From: Bacteroidota bacterium | GTDB taxonomy: Bacteria > Bacteroidota > Bacteroidia > Chitinophagales > Chitinophagaceae | Assembly: GCA_005882315.1 (NCBI GenBank) | Contig: VBAR01000001.1 | Coordinates: 2,181,736-2,245,735, forward strand | Direction: 5' to 3' | Length of the DNA: 64,000 nucleotides | In this document: positions 55,914-64,000 of the stretch, piece after piece | How the letters are laid out: the number at the start of each line of letters is the position of its first letter | How positions within the stretch are numbered: position 1 is the first letter of the stretch | Program-made: the position numbers and the translations under genes | The notes under the pieces: generated by a model | What the model was told of the DNA's origin: nothing | Databases searched by the model: none | What the model saw: the letters and a program-made list of their open reading frames with translations, nothing else

Positions 55914-57413
55914 GTGATAAGTAAAAAATACATATTAGCAATTGACCAGGGCACCAGCTCCACCAAATCATTGATCTTTGATAGTGCAGGCATTGCCATT
56001 GCTAAAGGTTCAGAAACTTTACACACTTCATATCTCGATAATGGTTTTGTAGAACAGGATGCAGAAGAAATTTATCAGAACGTTTTATTATCAGTTAAAA
56101 AATGTTTACAGCAATTCACAGAAAAAGGATTTAATGCAAATGATATAGCAGCTATCGCCATTTCCAATCAAAGGGAAACATTTGTTATTTGGGATAAAGA
56201 TGGTAAGCCATTACATCCTGCTATAGTCTGGCAATGCAAACGTTCCGTTCAGGTCTGCGAAGATTTAAAACAAAAAGGATTATCAGAAACTGTAAATGTG
56301 AAAACCGGTTTGGTGATTGACCCTTATTTTTCCGCCACCAAACTTATCTGGCTCAATCAGAATAATCAAGCTATACAAACTGCCATCTTTAAAGGCGAAG
56401 CTTTCTTTGGAACAATAGATACATGGCTACTTTACAAGTTTACAAATGGAAAAGAATACGCAACAGATTATACAAATGCATCAAGAACATTATTTTTCAA
56501 CCTGCATACATTGGAATGGGATGAGGAATTAATTAGCCAGTTTGGATTAGCTGAACTTAATCTTCCTGAGCTAAAGGCATCTTCATCCTTATTTGGTGAA
56601 ACAACACTCAACAATCTTTTACCAGGACCAGTTCCTATTACAGCCTTGATCGGCGATTCACATGCAGCAGCTTTTGGGGAAGGTTGCTTTGAAGCAGGTA
56701 CAGCCAAAGCCACACTCGGCACCGGCTGCAGTATTTTAATGAATATTGGAAGCAAACCCATTCAATCAGGAAACGGAATGGTAACAACCATTTGCTGGAG
56801 TACAGAAGGCAGAATTGATTATGCTCTGGAAGGTGTGATTGTTTCCTGCGGCGCTACCATTGAATGGTTAAAAAATGAACTAAACTTATTTAGTAGCAGT
56901 AAAGAAACCGAAACAATGGCAAACGCTATTGCTGATAATGGCGGAGTTTATCTTGTTCCCGCATTCAGTGGATTGGGTTCGCCACATTGGCAAATGGGAA
57001 GAAAGGCTTCGTTGTCAGGGATCAATTTCGGCACAACGAAAAATCATATTGTAAGGGCCGCACTGGAATCAATCCCTTATCAAATCGCAGATGTAATTGC
57101 TGCAATGGAAGATGATGCAAAGCTTTCCTTAAAAGAACTAATGGCAGATGGGGGTATAACCGCTAATAAATTCGTGATTCAATTCCTCGCCGATCTGTTG
57201 AATAAACCTGTTGCAACCATTGGCATGCCCGATGTATCTGCATTAGGCGCAGCTTATCTCGCAGGATTAGAAATTGGGGTTTATGAAAACATTGAGAGTT
57301 TAAAAAAGCTGAATACTGATAAAACTTTCTATCATCCAAAAATTGAGACGGGTAGTATGAATAAAAACTATACTGGCTGGCAGAAAATAATTAAAAGCGG
57401 AAACACGAATTGA
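55914..57413 (+). CDS. FGGY-family carbohydrate kinase, glycerol-kinase-like
   Basis: A 499-residue FGGY kinase starting at GTG. Residues 5-20 read YILAIDQGTSSTKSLI, the ATPase phosphate-1 motif. Segments shared with glycerol kinase include ISNQRETFVIWDKDGKPL, AIVWQCKRS, TGLVIDPYFSATKL, TDYTNASRTLFFN and GTGCSILMN. By sequence alone it would be called glycerol kinase. In context, behind a pentose-type importer, isomerase and split transketolase, it is more likely a ketose kinase such as the apulose kinase; those also belong to FGGY and phosphorylate a terminal hydroxymethyl like glycerol. Its stop overlaps the TTG start of the next gene. Confidence 0.85.
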   Translation: MISKKYILAIDQGTSSTKSLIFDSAGIAIAKGSETLHTSYLDNGFVEQDAEEIYQNVLLSVKKCLQQFTEKGFNANDIAAIAISNQRETFVIWDKDGKPLHPAIVWQCKRSVQVCEDLKQKGLSETVNVKTGLVIDPYFSATKLIWLNQNNQAIQTAIFKGEAFFGTIDTWLLYKFTNGKEYATDYTNASRTLFFNLHTLEWDEELISQFGLAELNLPELKASSSLFGETTLNNLLPGPVPITALIGDSHAAAFGEGCFEAGTAKATLGTGCSILMNIGSKPIQSGNGMVTTICWSTEGRIDYALEGVIVSCGATIEWLKNELNLFSSSKETETMANAIADNGGVYLVPAFSGLGSPHWQMGRKASLSGINFGTTKNHIVRAALESIPYQIADVIAAMEDDAKLSLKELMADGGITANKFVIQFLADLLNKPVATIGMPDVSALGAAYLAGLEIGVYENIESLKKLNTDKTFYHPKIETGSMNKNYTGWQKIIKSGNTN

Positions 57414-58948
57414 AAAATTGTTTAACCATATTATTTATTGGCTTGTCTTGCTTCAATTGTTTTTCACAAAGCAATACAAAGCCACTTGTACTGAAGGCTG
57501 ATAATTTCAAACATTATGTTGATTACTTCAACAAAATGGAAACGCCGAACATTGAGCAAGCAATACCAAATGACAGTGCCTGGACATGGATGAAGAAAAA
57601 TATCCCACTTTTTGAATGTCCGCAACAGAATTTTGAAGAGATATTTTATTTCCGTTGGTGGACTTTACGTAAGCATATTAAAAAAACAGAGAAGGGTTTT
57701 GTGTTTACGGAGTTTTTGATCCAACGTAGTTATGCAGATAAATATAATCTTATTAGCAGTGCATTGGGTCATCATATTTATGAGAGCCGTTGGTTGCATG
57801 ATAAGCAGTATATGGATAATAATCTTCATGTATGGCTGCGTGGAAATAATGGAAAACCGATGAGTAAGCTGCGATTTTACAGCGGATGGTATATAGATGC
57901 AATTTATAATCGCTACTTAGTTAACCAGGATAAGAAATTCATTACAGATTTATTGCCCGATTTAGAAAACGATTATGAAGCATGGGAACATGAAAAAAGA
58001 TCAGCAAGCGGTTTATTCTGGCAATATGATGTCAGGGATGCGATGGAAGAAACAATTAGTGGCGGGAGAAGGGAAAAGAATCCAAGACCTTCTATTAATG
58101 GATACATGTATGGTAATGCCATGGCGATGCAAAAAATAAATTTACTTACGGGGAATGGACGTAAAGGTTTCTTTTATCAGCAAAAAGCAGACTCTATGAA
58201 ATCATTGGTCCAATCAAAACTCTGGAATGATAGAAATGAATTTTTTGAAGTAAGAAAGGAGCAAGGAGATACATTAGCTAATGTGCGGGAAGAGATTGGT
58301 TTTATTCCCTGGTATTTTAATATGCCCGATAGCAATTATAGTATTGCCTGGAAGCATTTAATGGATAAGAAAACATTTTGTGCTCCGTTTGGTATTACGA
58401 CCGCCGACAGAAGTCACCCTCAATTCCGTACACATGGTTGCTGTAACTGTGAGTGGGATGGAGCTGTGTGGCCTTTCGCCACTTCGCAAACATTAACAGG
58501 AATGGCTAACCTGTTGAATAATTATAAACAAGATTATGTAGCCGACAGCAATTATTTTGATCTGCTTGAAACTTATGTCGAATCACAATACTATCGTGGC
58601 CGTCCTTATGTAGGTGAATACCTTGATGAAAAAACCGGTTACTGGTTGAAAGGAGATGAAGAAAGAAGCCGCTATTATAATCATTCGACTTTTAATGATC
58701 TGATCATTACAGGTTTGGTTGGCTTGCGACCAAGAGCTGATAATATAATTGAAGTGAATTCTCTTTTGCCGGATAATAAATGGGATTGGTTTTGCCTGGA
58801 TAATATTTTATATCATGGGAAAATTATAACCATCCTTTGGGATAAAGATGGAGCTAAATATAAAAGAGGAAAAGGTTTGCAGGTATTCGTAAATGGGAAA
58901 AAAGTGGCCGCTTCCAATAATTTGGAAAGAGTTACAGGAAAATTATAG
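57410..58948 (+). CDS. Secreted (alpha/alpha)6-barrel glycoside hydrolase (GH63/GH142-like)
   Basis: A 512-residue exported protein. TTG at 57410 overlaps the kinase stop (TTGA) and gives MKNCLTILFIGLSCFNCFSQ, a good signal peptide. The chain is Trp/Tyr-rich with FYFRWWTLRKHIKK, SALGHHIYESRWLHD, FWQYDVRDAMEETISGG and CNCEWDGAVWPFATSQTLTGMAN. This is the pattern of MGH1/GH63-related barrels, to which the GH142 beta-L-arabinofuranosidases of rhamnogalacturonan II digestion are also related. Candidate acids are Asp in QYDVRDAMEE and Glu in CNCEWDG. Activity on a pectin side chain is likely; the exact family is not certain. Confidence 0.6.
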   Translation: MKNCLTILFIGLSCFNCFSQSNTKPLVLKADNFKHYVDYFNKMETPNIEQAIPNDSAWTWMKKNIPLFECPQQNFEEIFYFRWWTLRKHIKKTEKGFVFTEFLIQRSYADKYNLISSALGHHIYESRWLHDKQYMDNNLHVWLRGNNGKPMSKLRFYSGWYIDAIYNRYLVNQDKKFITDLLPDLENDYEAWEHEKRSASGLFWQYDVRDAMEETISGGRREKNPRPSINGYMYGNAMAMQKINLLTGNGRKGFFYQQKADSMKSLVQSKLWNDRNEFFEVRKEQGDTLANVREEIGFIPWYFNMPDSNYSIAWKHLMDKKTFCAPFGITTADRSHPQFRTHGCCNCEWDGAVWPFATSQTLTGMANLLNNYKQDYVADSNYFDLLETYVESQYYRGRPYVGEYLDEKTGYWLKGDEERSRYYNHSTFNDLIITGLVGLRPRADNIIEVNSLLPDNKWDWFCLDNILYHGKIITILWDKDGAKYKRGKGLQVFVNGKKVAASNNLERVTGKL

Positions 58949-58958
58949 GTATTAAGGA

Positions 58959-61745
58959 ATGCGCAAAAAAATCATACATATTATTCTCTTTATTCACTAT
59001 TCACTATTCACCATTCACCTCTCTGCTCAACAGACAGAAAAAGTATATCTCTCTGGTACCGGCAGTGATAATACAAAGCAATGGGAATTCATGTGTACAG
59101 GAGGAATGAATGCAAACAAATGGACAACAATTCCAGTTCCTTCATGCTGGGAGTTGCAGGGTTTCGGAAAATATGATTATGGTTTTGCAAAAGATAGTGT
59201 AAGAGGCAAGGAGAAAGGATTGTATAAATATTCATTTAACGTTCCTGCGGCATGGAAAGGAAAAGCCATCAATTTAGTTTTTGAAGGTGTGATGACAGAT
59301 GCTGAAGTAAAAATAAATGGACAATCAGCAGGCGAAGTACACCAAGGCGCTTTTTATGCTTTTAAATATGACATAACTAAGTTACTTAAATATGGAGAAA
59401 AGAATTTGCTGGAAGTAACAGTTGCCAAACATTCATCAAACGAATCTGTCAATAATGCAGAACGTAAAGCTGACTTTTGGATATTCGGTGGCATCTTTCG
59501 GCCGGTATGGTTGGAGGTGTTGCCGAAAAATCATATTGACGATGTAGAAATAAATGGTTTTGCTTCAGGCTTTATAAGAGGCAGTTTTGTTACAAATATT
59601 TTAGCAATCGACTGTGATTTTGCTGACGTCCAAATAAAAGACATAAAAGGAAAGTTGGTTGATACAATACATGCCTCTGAAGGTGGATTAAATTACAGTC
59701 TATTCTCTTTCCAAAAGCGTATAAAGAATATTCTTGCCTGGAACCCTGAAAGTCCAACTTTATATTATGCAACTCTAACTGTTTATAATAAGGGAAAAAT
59801 TCTTCATACTGTTACACAAAGATTTGGTTTCAGAACAATCGAGTTAAAACAAAGGGATGGTATTTACGTAAATGGAGTAAAAATAAAGTTCAAAGGCGTA
59901 AATCGCCATTCATTCAGACCTGAAACCGGAAGAGCGACGAGCAAACAAAACAGTATTGAAGATGTATTGCTGATGAAAGATATGAACATGAATGCAGTTC
60001 GCATGTCTCACTATCCACCTGATGGTCATTTCTTAGATGTATGTGATTCATTGGGATTGTTTGTGATGGATGAACTGGCGGGCTGGCATGGACATTATGA
60101 TACACCAACAGGAACTAAACTGGTGAGAGAAATGATAGCCCATGATATTAACCACCCTTCAATTATTTTTTGGGCAAATGGAAATGAAGGTGGGCACAAT
60201 TTTGAATTGGATAGTCTACTTGGTTTTTACGAAAACTCGCCAATTGTTGTTCACCCCTGGCAGTTATTTAATGGAATAGAAACACAACATTACCGTGAAT
60301 ACAATTATGGCATTGGCAATTATGAACAAGGAAGAGAGATCGTAATGCCAACAGAATTTTTACACGGACAATTTGATGGTGGTCATGGTGCAGGTCTGGA
60401 AGATTATTGGGAAAAAATGTGGCATGATCCTTTAAGTGCAGGCGGTTTTCTTTGGGACTTTGCTGATAATGCTGTTGTAAGAAAAGATTTGAAAGATTCA
60501 TTAGATACAGATAAGCATCGTGCAGCAGATGGAATATTAGGGCCGCATCATGAAAAGGAGGGGAGTTATTATGCGATCAAGGAAATATGGAGCCCGGTTT
60601 ATTTTGAGCGAAAAGAAATTACTGCTGCATTTGATGGTAAGTTAAATATTGAAAACAGGTATCATTTTACGAATCTTAACCAGCTTTCATTTTCTTATAA
60701 GCTAAAGATTATTACAACTCCTAATTTGCCAGAGAAGACCGGGAGTATTGCAGCGCCGGATATAAAACCAAGGGGAAAAGGAGTTTTGAAAATTAAATTG
60801 CCTGCTGACTGGAAAGATTTTTACGCTTTGTATATAACTGTAAAAGACAAATCAGGTAAAGAAATACTAACAAAAAGCTTCCCGATCATCAGGCCTGTGT
60901 ACTTAAAAAATATTCTTGAAGCAGATGAAGGGCTTTCATCACCATTACTATCACAGACCGACAGTTTATTTACAGTAAAAACAAATACCAACGAAGTCTC
61001 TTTTCATAAAAGAACCGGGTTGTTGACTGAAGTAAGAACTACAAAAGGAATAATACCACTCACTAATGGTCCCATCATTCAGGAAGGAATAAATAATTTC
61101 GGTTCGTTCACGGCAAGACAGGATGGCAAAAATATTATTATCAGTTCAGTGTTTGAAAAAAAAGAGCATTACAATACATTGGAGTGGATTATCTATCCCA
61201 CCGGCATAATTAAAATGGAGGTTAACTATTTTCCTGCTGCATATTTCACATCGTTTGTTGGTGTAAATTTTTCTTATCCTGAAAAGCGGGTAAGGGAAGC
61301 TAATTATATGGGTGATGGCCCCTATCGTGTATGGAAAAACCGAATGAGAGGAACGCAATTTGGTGTATGGGCAAAAAAATATAATAATACTGAAACTGGT
61401 GAGTCGCCCTGGATTTACCCTGAGTTTAAAGGGTATTATTCAAATCTATACTGGTGTGTGTTCAAGGGAGACGATCATTCTTTTACTGTTACTACACCGG
61501 ATGAAAATGTTTTTCTCAGGTTGTTTACTCCTGCATGGAAAACCGATCAGTGGCATAATTATGAACCCCTCTTTCCGTCAGGAGATATTTCCTTCATGAA
61601 TGGTATCAGTAGTATAGGGACTAAAACACAGCGTAATGAAACCACAGGTCCGATGGGCTTAAAGAATATTTTTTATGATTATGAAAAGGATCCGGCAAGG
61701 GCTTTGAAACTTATTTTATATTTTGATTTTTCAGCAAACCGATAA
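58959..61745 (+). CDS. Secreted GH2-family beta-glycosidase
   Basis: A 928-residue exported GH2 enzyme. Its signal peptide (MRKKIIHIILFIHYSLFTIHLSAQ) is partly encoded by tandem heptamers. The sugar-binding domain shows VPSCWELQGFGKYDYGF, VFEGVMTDAEVKINGQSAGE and WIFGGIFRPVWLEV. The TIM barrel contains GVNRHSFRPETGRATSKQNSIEDVLLMKD, acid/base Glu410 in NGNEGGHN and nucleophile Glu466 in PTEFLHG. A large C-terminal beta-sandwich (Bgal_small_N-like) follows from about residue 690. Likely a beta-galactosidase or beta-glucuronidase for pectin side chains. It ends 2 bp before the next GH78. Confidence 0.88.
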   Translation: MRKKIIHIILFIHYSLFTIHLSAQQTEKVYLSGTGSDNTKQWEFMCTGGMNANKWTTIPVPSCWELQGFGKYDYGFAKDSVRGKEKGLYKYSFNVPAAWKGKAINLVFEGVMTDAEVKINGQSAGEVHQGAFYAFKYDITKLLKYGEKNLLEVTVAKHSSNESVNNAERKADFWIFGGIFRPVWLEVLPKNHIDDVEINGFASGFIRGSFVTNILAIDCDFADVQIKDIKGKLVDTIHASEGGLNYSLFSFQKRIKNILAWNPESPTLYYATLTVYNKGKILHTVTQRFGFRTIELKQRDGIYVNGVKIKFKGVNRHSFRPETGRATSKQNSIEDVLLMKDMNMNAVRMSHYPPDGHFLDVCDSLGLFVMDELAGWHGHYDTPTGTKLVREMIAHDINHPSIIFWANGNEGGHNFELDSLLGFYENSPIVVHPWQLFNGIETQHYREYNYGIGNYEQGREIVMPTEFLHGQFDGGHGAGLEDYWEKMWHDPLSAGGFLWDFADNAVVRKDLKDSLDTDKHRAADGILGPHHEKEGSYYAIKEIWSPVYFERKEITAAFDGKLNIENRYHFTNLNQLSFSYKLKIITTPNLPEKTGSIAAPDIKPRGKGVLKIKLPADWKDFYALYITVKDKSGKEILTKSFPIIRPVYLKNILEADEGLSSPLLSQTDSLFTVKTNTNEVSFHKRTGLLTEVRTTKGIIPLTNGPIIQEGINNFGSFTARQDGKNIIISSVFEKKEHYNTLEWIIYPTGIIKMEVNYFPAAYFTSFVGVNFSYPEKRVREANYMGDGPYRVWKNRMRGTQFGVWAKKYNNTETGESPWIYPEFKGYYSNLYWCVFKGDDHSFTVTTPDENVFLRLFTPAWKTDQWHNYEPLFPSGDISFMNGISSIGTKTQRNETTGPMGLKNIFYDYEKDPARALKLILYFDFSANR
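58991..59018. repeat. Four tandem heptamers (TATTCAC type)
   Basis: Three TATTCAC units (58991-59011) and one CATTCAC (59012-59018) lie within the signal-peptide codons of the GH2 gene. A heptamer is not a multiple of three, so successive units are read in different frames, giving IHYSLFTIHL. The repeat therefore contributes hydrophobic codons. Confidence 0.8.
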
Positions 61746-61747
61746 TA

Positions 61748-64000
61748 ATGAAATTGAAGCTTACAATATTTTTCTTCTTTCTTTTATTTCACCAGTTGCA
61801 TGCACAGATGATCGTACAAAATCTTAGATGTGAAATGCTGGTTAATCCATTGGGAATTGATATAAAAGAACCACGTTTAAGCTGGCAATTAAGTTCTGAT
61901 CAAAGAAATGTTCAGCAAACAGCTTATGAAATTATTGTTTCATCAAGCAGGGAAAAATTATCAAAAAATGATGGCGATGTGTGGAGTTCTGGTAAAATCA
62001 ATAGTTCTCAATCTATACATGTAGAATATGCTGGCAAAGAATTGCAAAGTGGTAAAGAATATTTCTGGAAAGTAAGATCATTTACCAATAAAGGTGAAAC
62101 AGCATGGAGCGAATCAGCTTATTGGTCAATGGGGTTATTAAATAAAACTGATTGGAAAGCGAAATGGATCGGCTATGACAAGGCTTCGCCATGGGATAGC
62201 ATTACACAATGGTCAAGACTTTCTGCCCGGTATTTAAGAAAGAAATTTCGAACAACTGATGACATTAAAAAAGCTACGGTTTATATTTCAGGTTTGGGTT
62301 TATATGAATTATATATCAATGGTGAAAAGATCGGAGATCAGGTATTGGCTCCTAATCCAACTGACTATAGAAAATCATTTTTCTACAATACTTATGATGT
62401 AACGGAGCAAGTAAGAACGGGTGCTAATACAGTTGCTGCAGTTTTGGGTAATGGTCGTTTTTTTACAATGCGGCAGAATTATAAAACACAAAAGCATAAC
62501 ACATTCGGTTATCCAAAGTTGTTACTGCAGTTAGAGATTGAATATGCTGCTGGAGGTAAAACAGTAATTGTGACTGGCGAAACATGGAAGCTTAATGTAG
62601 ATGGTCCGATAAGAACAAATAATGAGTATGACGGTGAAGAGTATGATGCAACAAAAGAATTCCGAGGCTGGAATAATATAGGGTTTGACGAGAGTAAATG
62701 GATGAAACCTGAATTAGTCGCTGCACCACCAGGAAAAATGATTGCCCAAATGAGTGAACCGATGAAAGTGATGCAGATCATTAAACCTGTATCAATTAAG
62801 CCTGCAAGCAACGGGAAGTATATACTTGACATGGGACAGAACTTTGCAGGATGGCTTAAAGTTATTGTTGAAGGCAAAAGAGGCCAGCAAATAAAACTTC
62901 GCTATGCAGAAAGCTTACAATCCAATGGAGAATTATTTACTGCAAACCTGCGTGATGCCAGAGTTACAGACATATATACATTAAGAGGCCATGGACTGGA
63001 GGTCTCTCTTTCACCGAGTCCTGTAGAATCATGGGAACCTTCATTTGTTTATCATGGGTTTCGTTATGTAGAGATAACTGGTTTTCCTGGTACACCAACT
63101 ATAAGTGATTTTGAAGGCAAGCTTATCTATGATGGATTTGAAACAACCGGTTCATTTGTTACATCAAATTCTGTTATCAATAGTATTTATAAAAATGCAT
63201 GGTGGGGTATTGCTTCTAATTATAAAGGTATGCCCATTGATTGTCCACAGCGAAATGAACGGCAACCATGGCTTGGTGATAGGGTTATTGGCGCAATGGG
63301 AGAAAGTTATTTATTTAACAATGCAAAGCTTTATGCAAAATGGATGGATGACATCCAGCAATCACAGACAGAAGAAGGCGCTATCCCGGATGTAGCACCT
63401 GCCTTCTGGAATTATTATTCGGATGATGTTACATGGCCGGCAGCTTTCATTACCATCAGTAATAATTTATACAACCAGTTTGGCGATATAAAACCCATTC
63501 AAAAAAATTATGCATCTATGAAAAAATGGATGCAGTATATGCAGGGCAAATACATGACGAATTATATTGTAACAAGAGATAAGTATGGCGACTGGTGTGT
63601 ACCGCCGGAAGACCTGAAGCTGATACATGCAAAAGATTCTTCCCGTTTAACAGACGGCAAATTAATAGCAACGGCTTACTATTATAAACTGCTTTCTTAT
63701 ATGCAGCGTTTTGCAAAACTTACTGGTAATGATTCAGACAGTAAAGAATATGAGATGCTGGCAGAAAATATGAAAAAAGCTTTTCATCAAAAATTTTATA
63801 ACCCGTTGCAATACGGTTATTCCAATAATACAATTACAGCGAACCTGTTACCCTTATATTTTGGTATTTGTCCTGATTCATTAAAGGAAAAAGTGTTTGC
63901 CAATATATACCATAAAATCACTGTGGAAAGTAAAGACCACATCAGTACAGGACTCATCGGTACTCAATATTTAATGAGAGGTTTAACTGAATACGATAAC
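61748..64000 (+). CDS. Secreted GH78 alpha-L-rhamnosidase (3' truncated by window edge)
   Basis: The frame is open for 751 codons to the last base, so the C-terminus lies outside. A signal peptide (MKLKLTIFFFFLLFHQLHAQ) is followed by NLRCEMLVNPLGIDIKEPRLSW, the GH78 N-terminal strand. The catalytic barrel shows DCPQRNERQPWLGDRV (about residues 498-513) and GDWCVPPED, and the last visible segment STGLIGTQYLMRGLTEYDN is near the active-site loop of the family. It is a paralogue of the GH78 at 24808-27552, but its QRNER motif differs from the HREK there, so they may cleave different rhamnose linkages. It starts 2 bp after the GH2 gene. Confidence 0.9.
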   Translation, partial: MKLKLTIFFFFLLFHQLHAQMIVQNLRCEMLVNPLGIDIKEPRLSWQLSSDQRNVQQTAYEIIVSSSREKLSKNDGDVWSSGKINSSQSIHVEYAGKELQSGKEYFWKVRSFTNKGETAWSESAYWSMGLLNKTDWKAKWIGYDKASPWDSITQWSRLSARYLRKKFRTTDDIKKATVYISGLGLYELYINGEKIGDQVLAPNPTDYRKSFFYNTYDVTEQVRTGANTVAAVLGNGRFFTMRQNYKTQKHNTFGYPKLLLQLEIEYAAGGKTVIVTGETWKLNVDGPIRTNNEYDGEEYDATKEFRGWNNIGFDESKWMKPELVAAPPGKMIAQMSEPMKVMQIIKPVSIKPASNGKYILDMGQNFAGWLKVIVEGKRGQQIKLRYAESLQSNGELFTANLRDARVTDIYTLRGHGLEVSLSPSPVESWEPSFVYHGFRYVEITGFPGTPTISDFEGKLIYDGFETTGSFVTSNSVINSIYKNAWWGIASNYKGMPIDCPQRNERQPWLGDRVIGAMGESYLFNNAKLYAKWMDDIQQSQTEEGAIPDVAPAFWNYYSDDVTWPAAFITISNNLYNQFGDIKPIQKNYASMKKWMQYMQGKYMTNYIVTRDKYGDWCVPPEDLKLIHAKDSSRLTDGKLIATAYYYKLLSYMQRFAKLTGNDSDSKEYEMLAENMKKAFHQKFYNPLQYGYSNNTITANLLPLYFGICPDSLKEKVFANIYHKITVESKDHISTGLIGTQYLMRGLTEYDN

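Noticed and set aside
58991-59018. Tandem heptamers as a CRISPR array
   Set aside because: The units are 7 bp, contiguous, without spacers, and lie inside a coding sequence.

Overview
The window (about 64 kb, AT-rich) comes from a member of the Bacteroidota, most likely a Chitinophagaceae-type environmental bacterium. The family-level call is an inference. The phylum call rests on a SusC/SusD pair, lipoproteins with a Cys followed by charged residues, A-rich leaders without clear Shine-Dalgarno sequences, and dense operons of polysaccharide-degrading enzymes. No rRNA, tRNA, CRISPR array or insertion sequence was seen. Nearly every gene is on the plus strand and serves the uptake and breakdown of pectin and its side chains.

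Layout. (1) 1-7373: the 3' end of a Nudix-type AraR-like regulator, then an L-arabinose operon (araB, araD, a galM-like lipoprotein, araA, a sodium/sugar symporter) closed by a strong hairpin terminator. (2) 7422-8081: a minus-strand HAD phosphatase/mutase-like gene, followed by a 330-bp intergenic region. (3) 8412-14322: an unusual module of a MaoC hydratase, a solute-binding protein without a signal peptide, a tandem-fused CaiB/BaiF CoA-transferase, an amidohydrolase-type lactonase and a Gfo/Idh/MocA oxidoreductase. It runs directly into (4) 14332-31127: PL1 lyase, GH67-like enzyme, GH95 with an inserted domain, GH2, GH78, a zinc alcohol dehydrogenase and a second GH2. (5) 31300-38173: a DUF3826 protein, SusC, SusD and a SusE-position lipoprotein, closed by a terminator. 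(6) 38319-64000: a second PL1 lyase, a beta-helix fusion protein, a FucP-type permease, a GH140 apiosidase-like gene coupled to a GH43-like and a propeller protein, an isomerase, a split transketolase, a ribose-type ABC importer with DUF2291, an FGGY kinase, an (alpha/alpha)6 hydrolase, a third GH2 and a GH78 that runs off the window.

How the parts may work together. The PL1 lyases cut the galacturonan backbone, SusCD imports oligosaccharides, and GH78, GH95, GH2, GH67-like, GH43-like and GH140 enzymes trim rhamnose, fucose/galactose, uronate and apiose decorations in the periplasm. Arabinose enters araA/araB/araD. The most interesting inference is that the block 44389-57413 is a complete D-apiose route: GH140 release, ABC import, isomerisation, FGGY phosphorylation and a two-subunit transketolase. 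This matches the logic of the known D-apiose pathway but uses a fucose-isomerase-type enzyme. The CoA-transferase/MaoC/lactonase/cytoplasmic binding-protein module at 8412-14322 has no function I can name and is the second candidate for a new system.

Regulatory and repeat features: a perfect inverted repeat over the araB start region, a 40-bp element (34 of 40 positions identical) upstream of both the lactonase/GH operon and the SusCD operon, several GC-rich intergenic palindromes, and two cases in which repeat DNA appears to encode the signal peptide of a GH2 enzyme.
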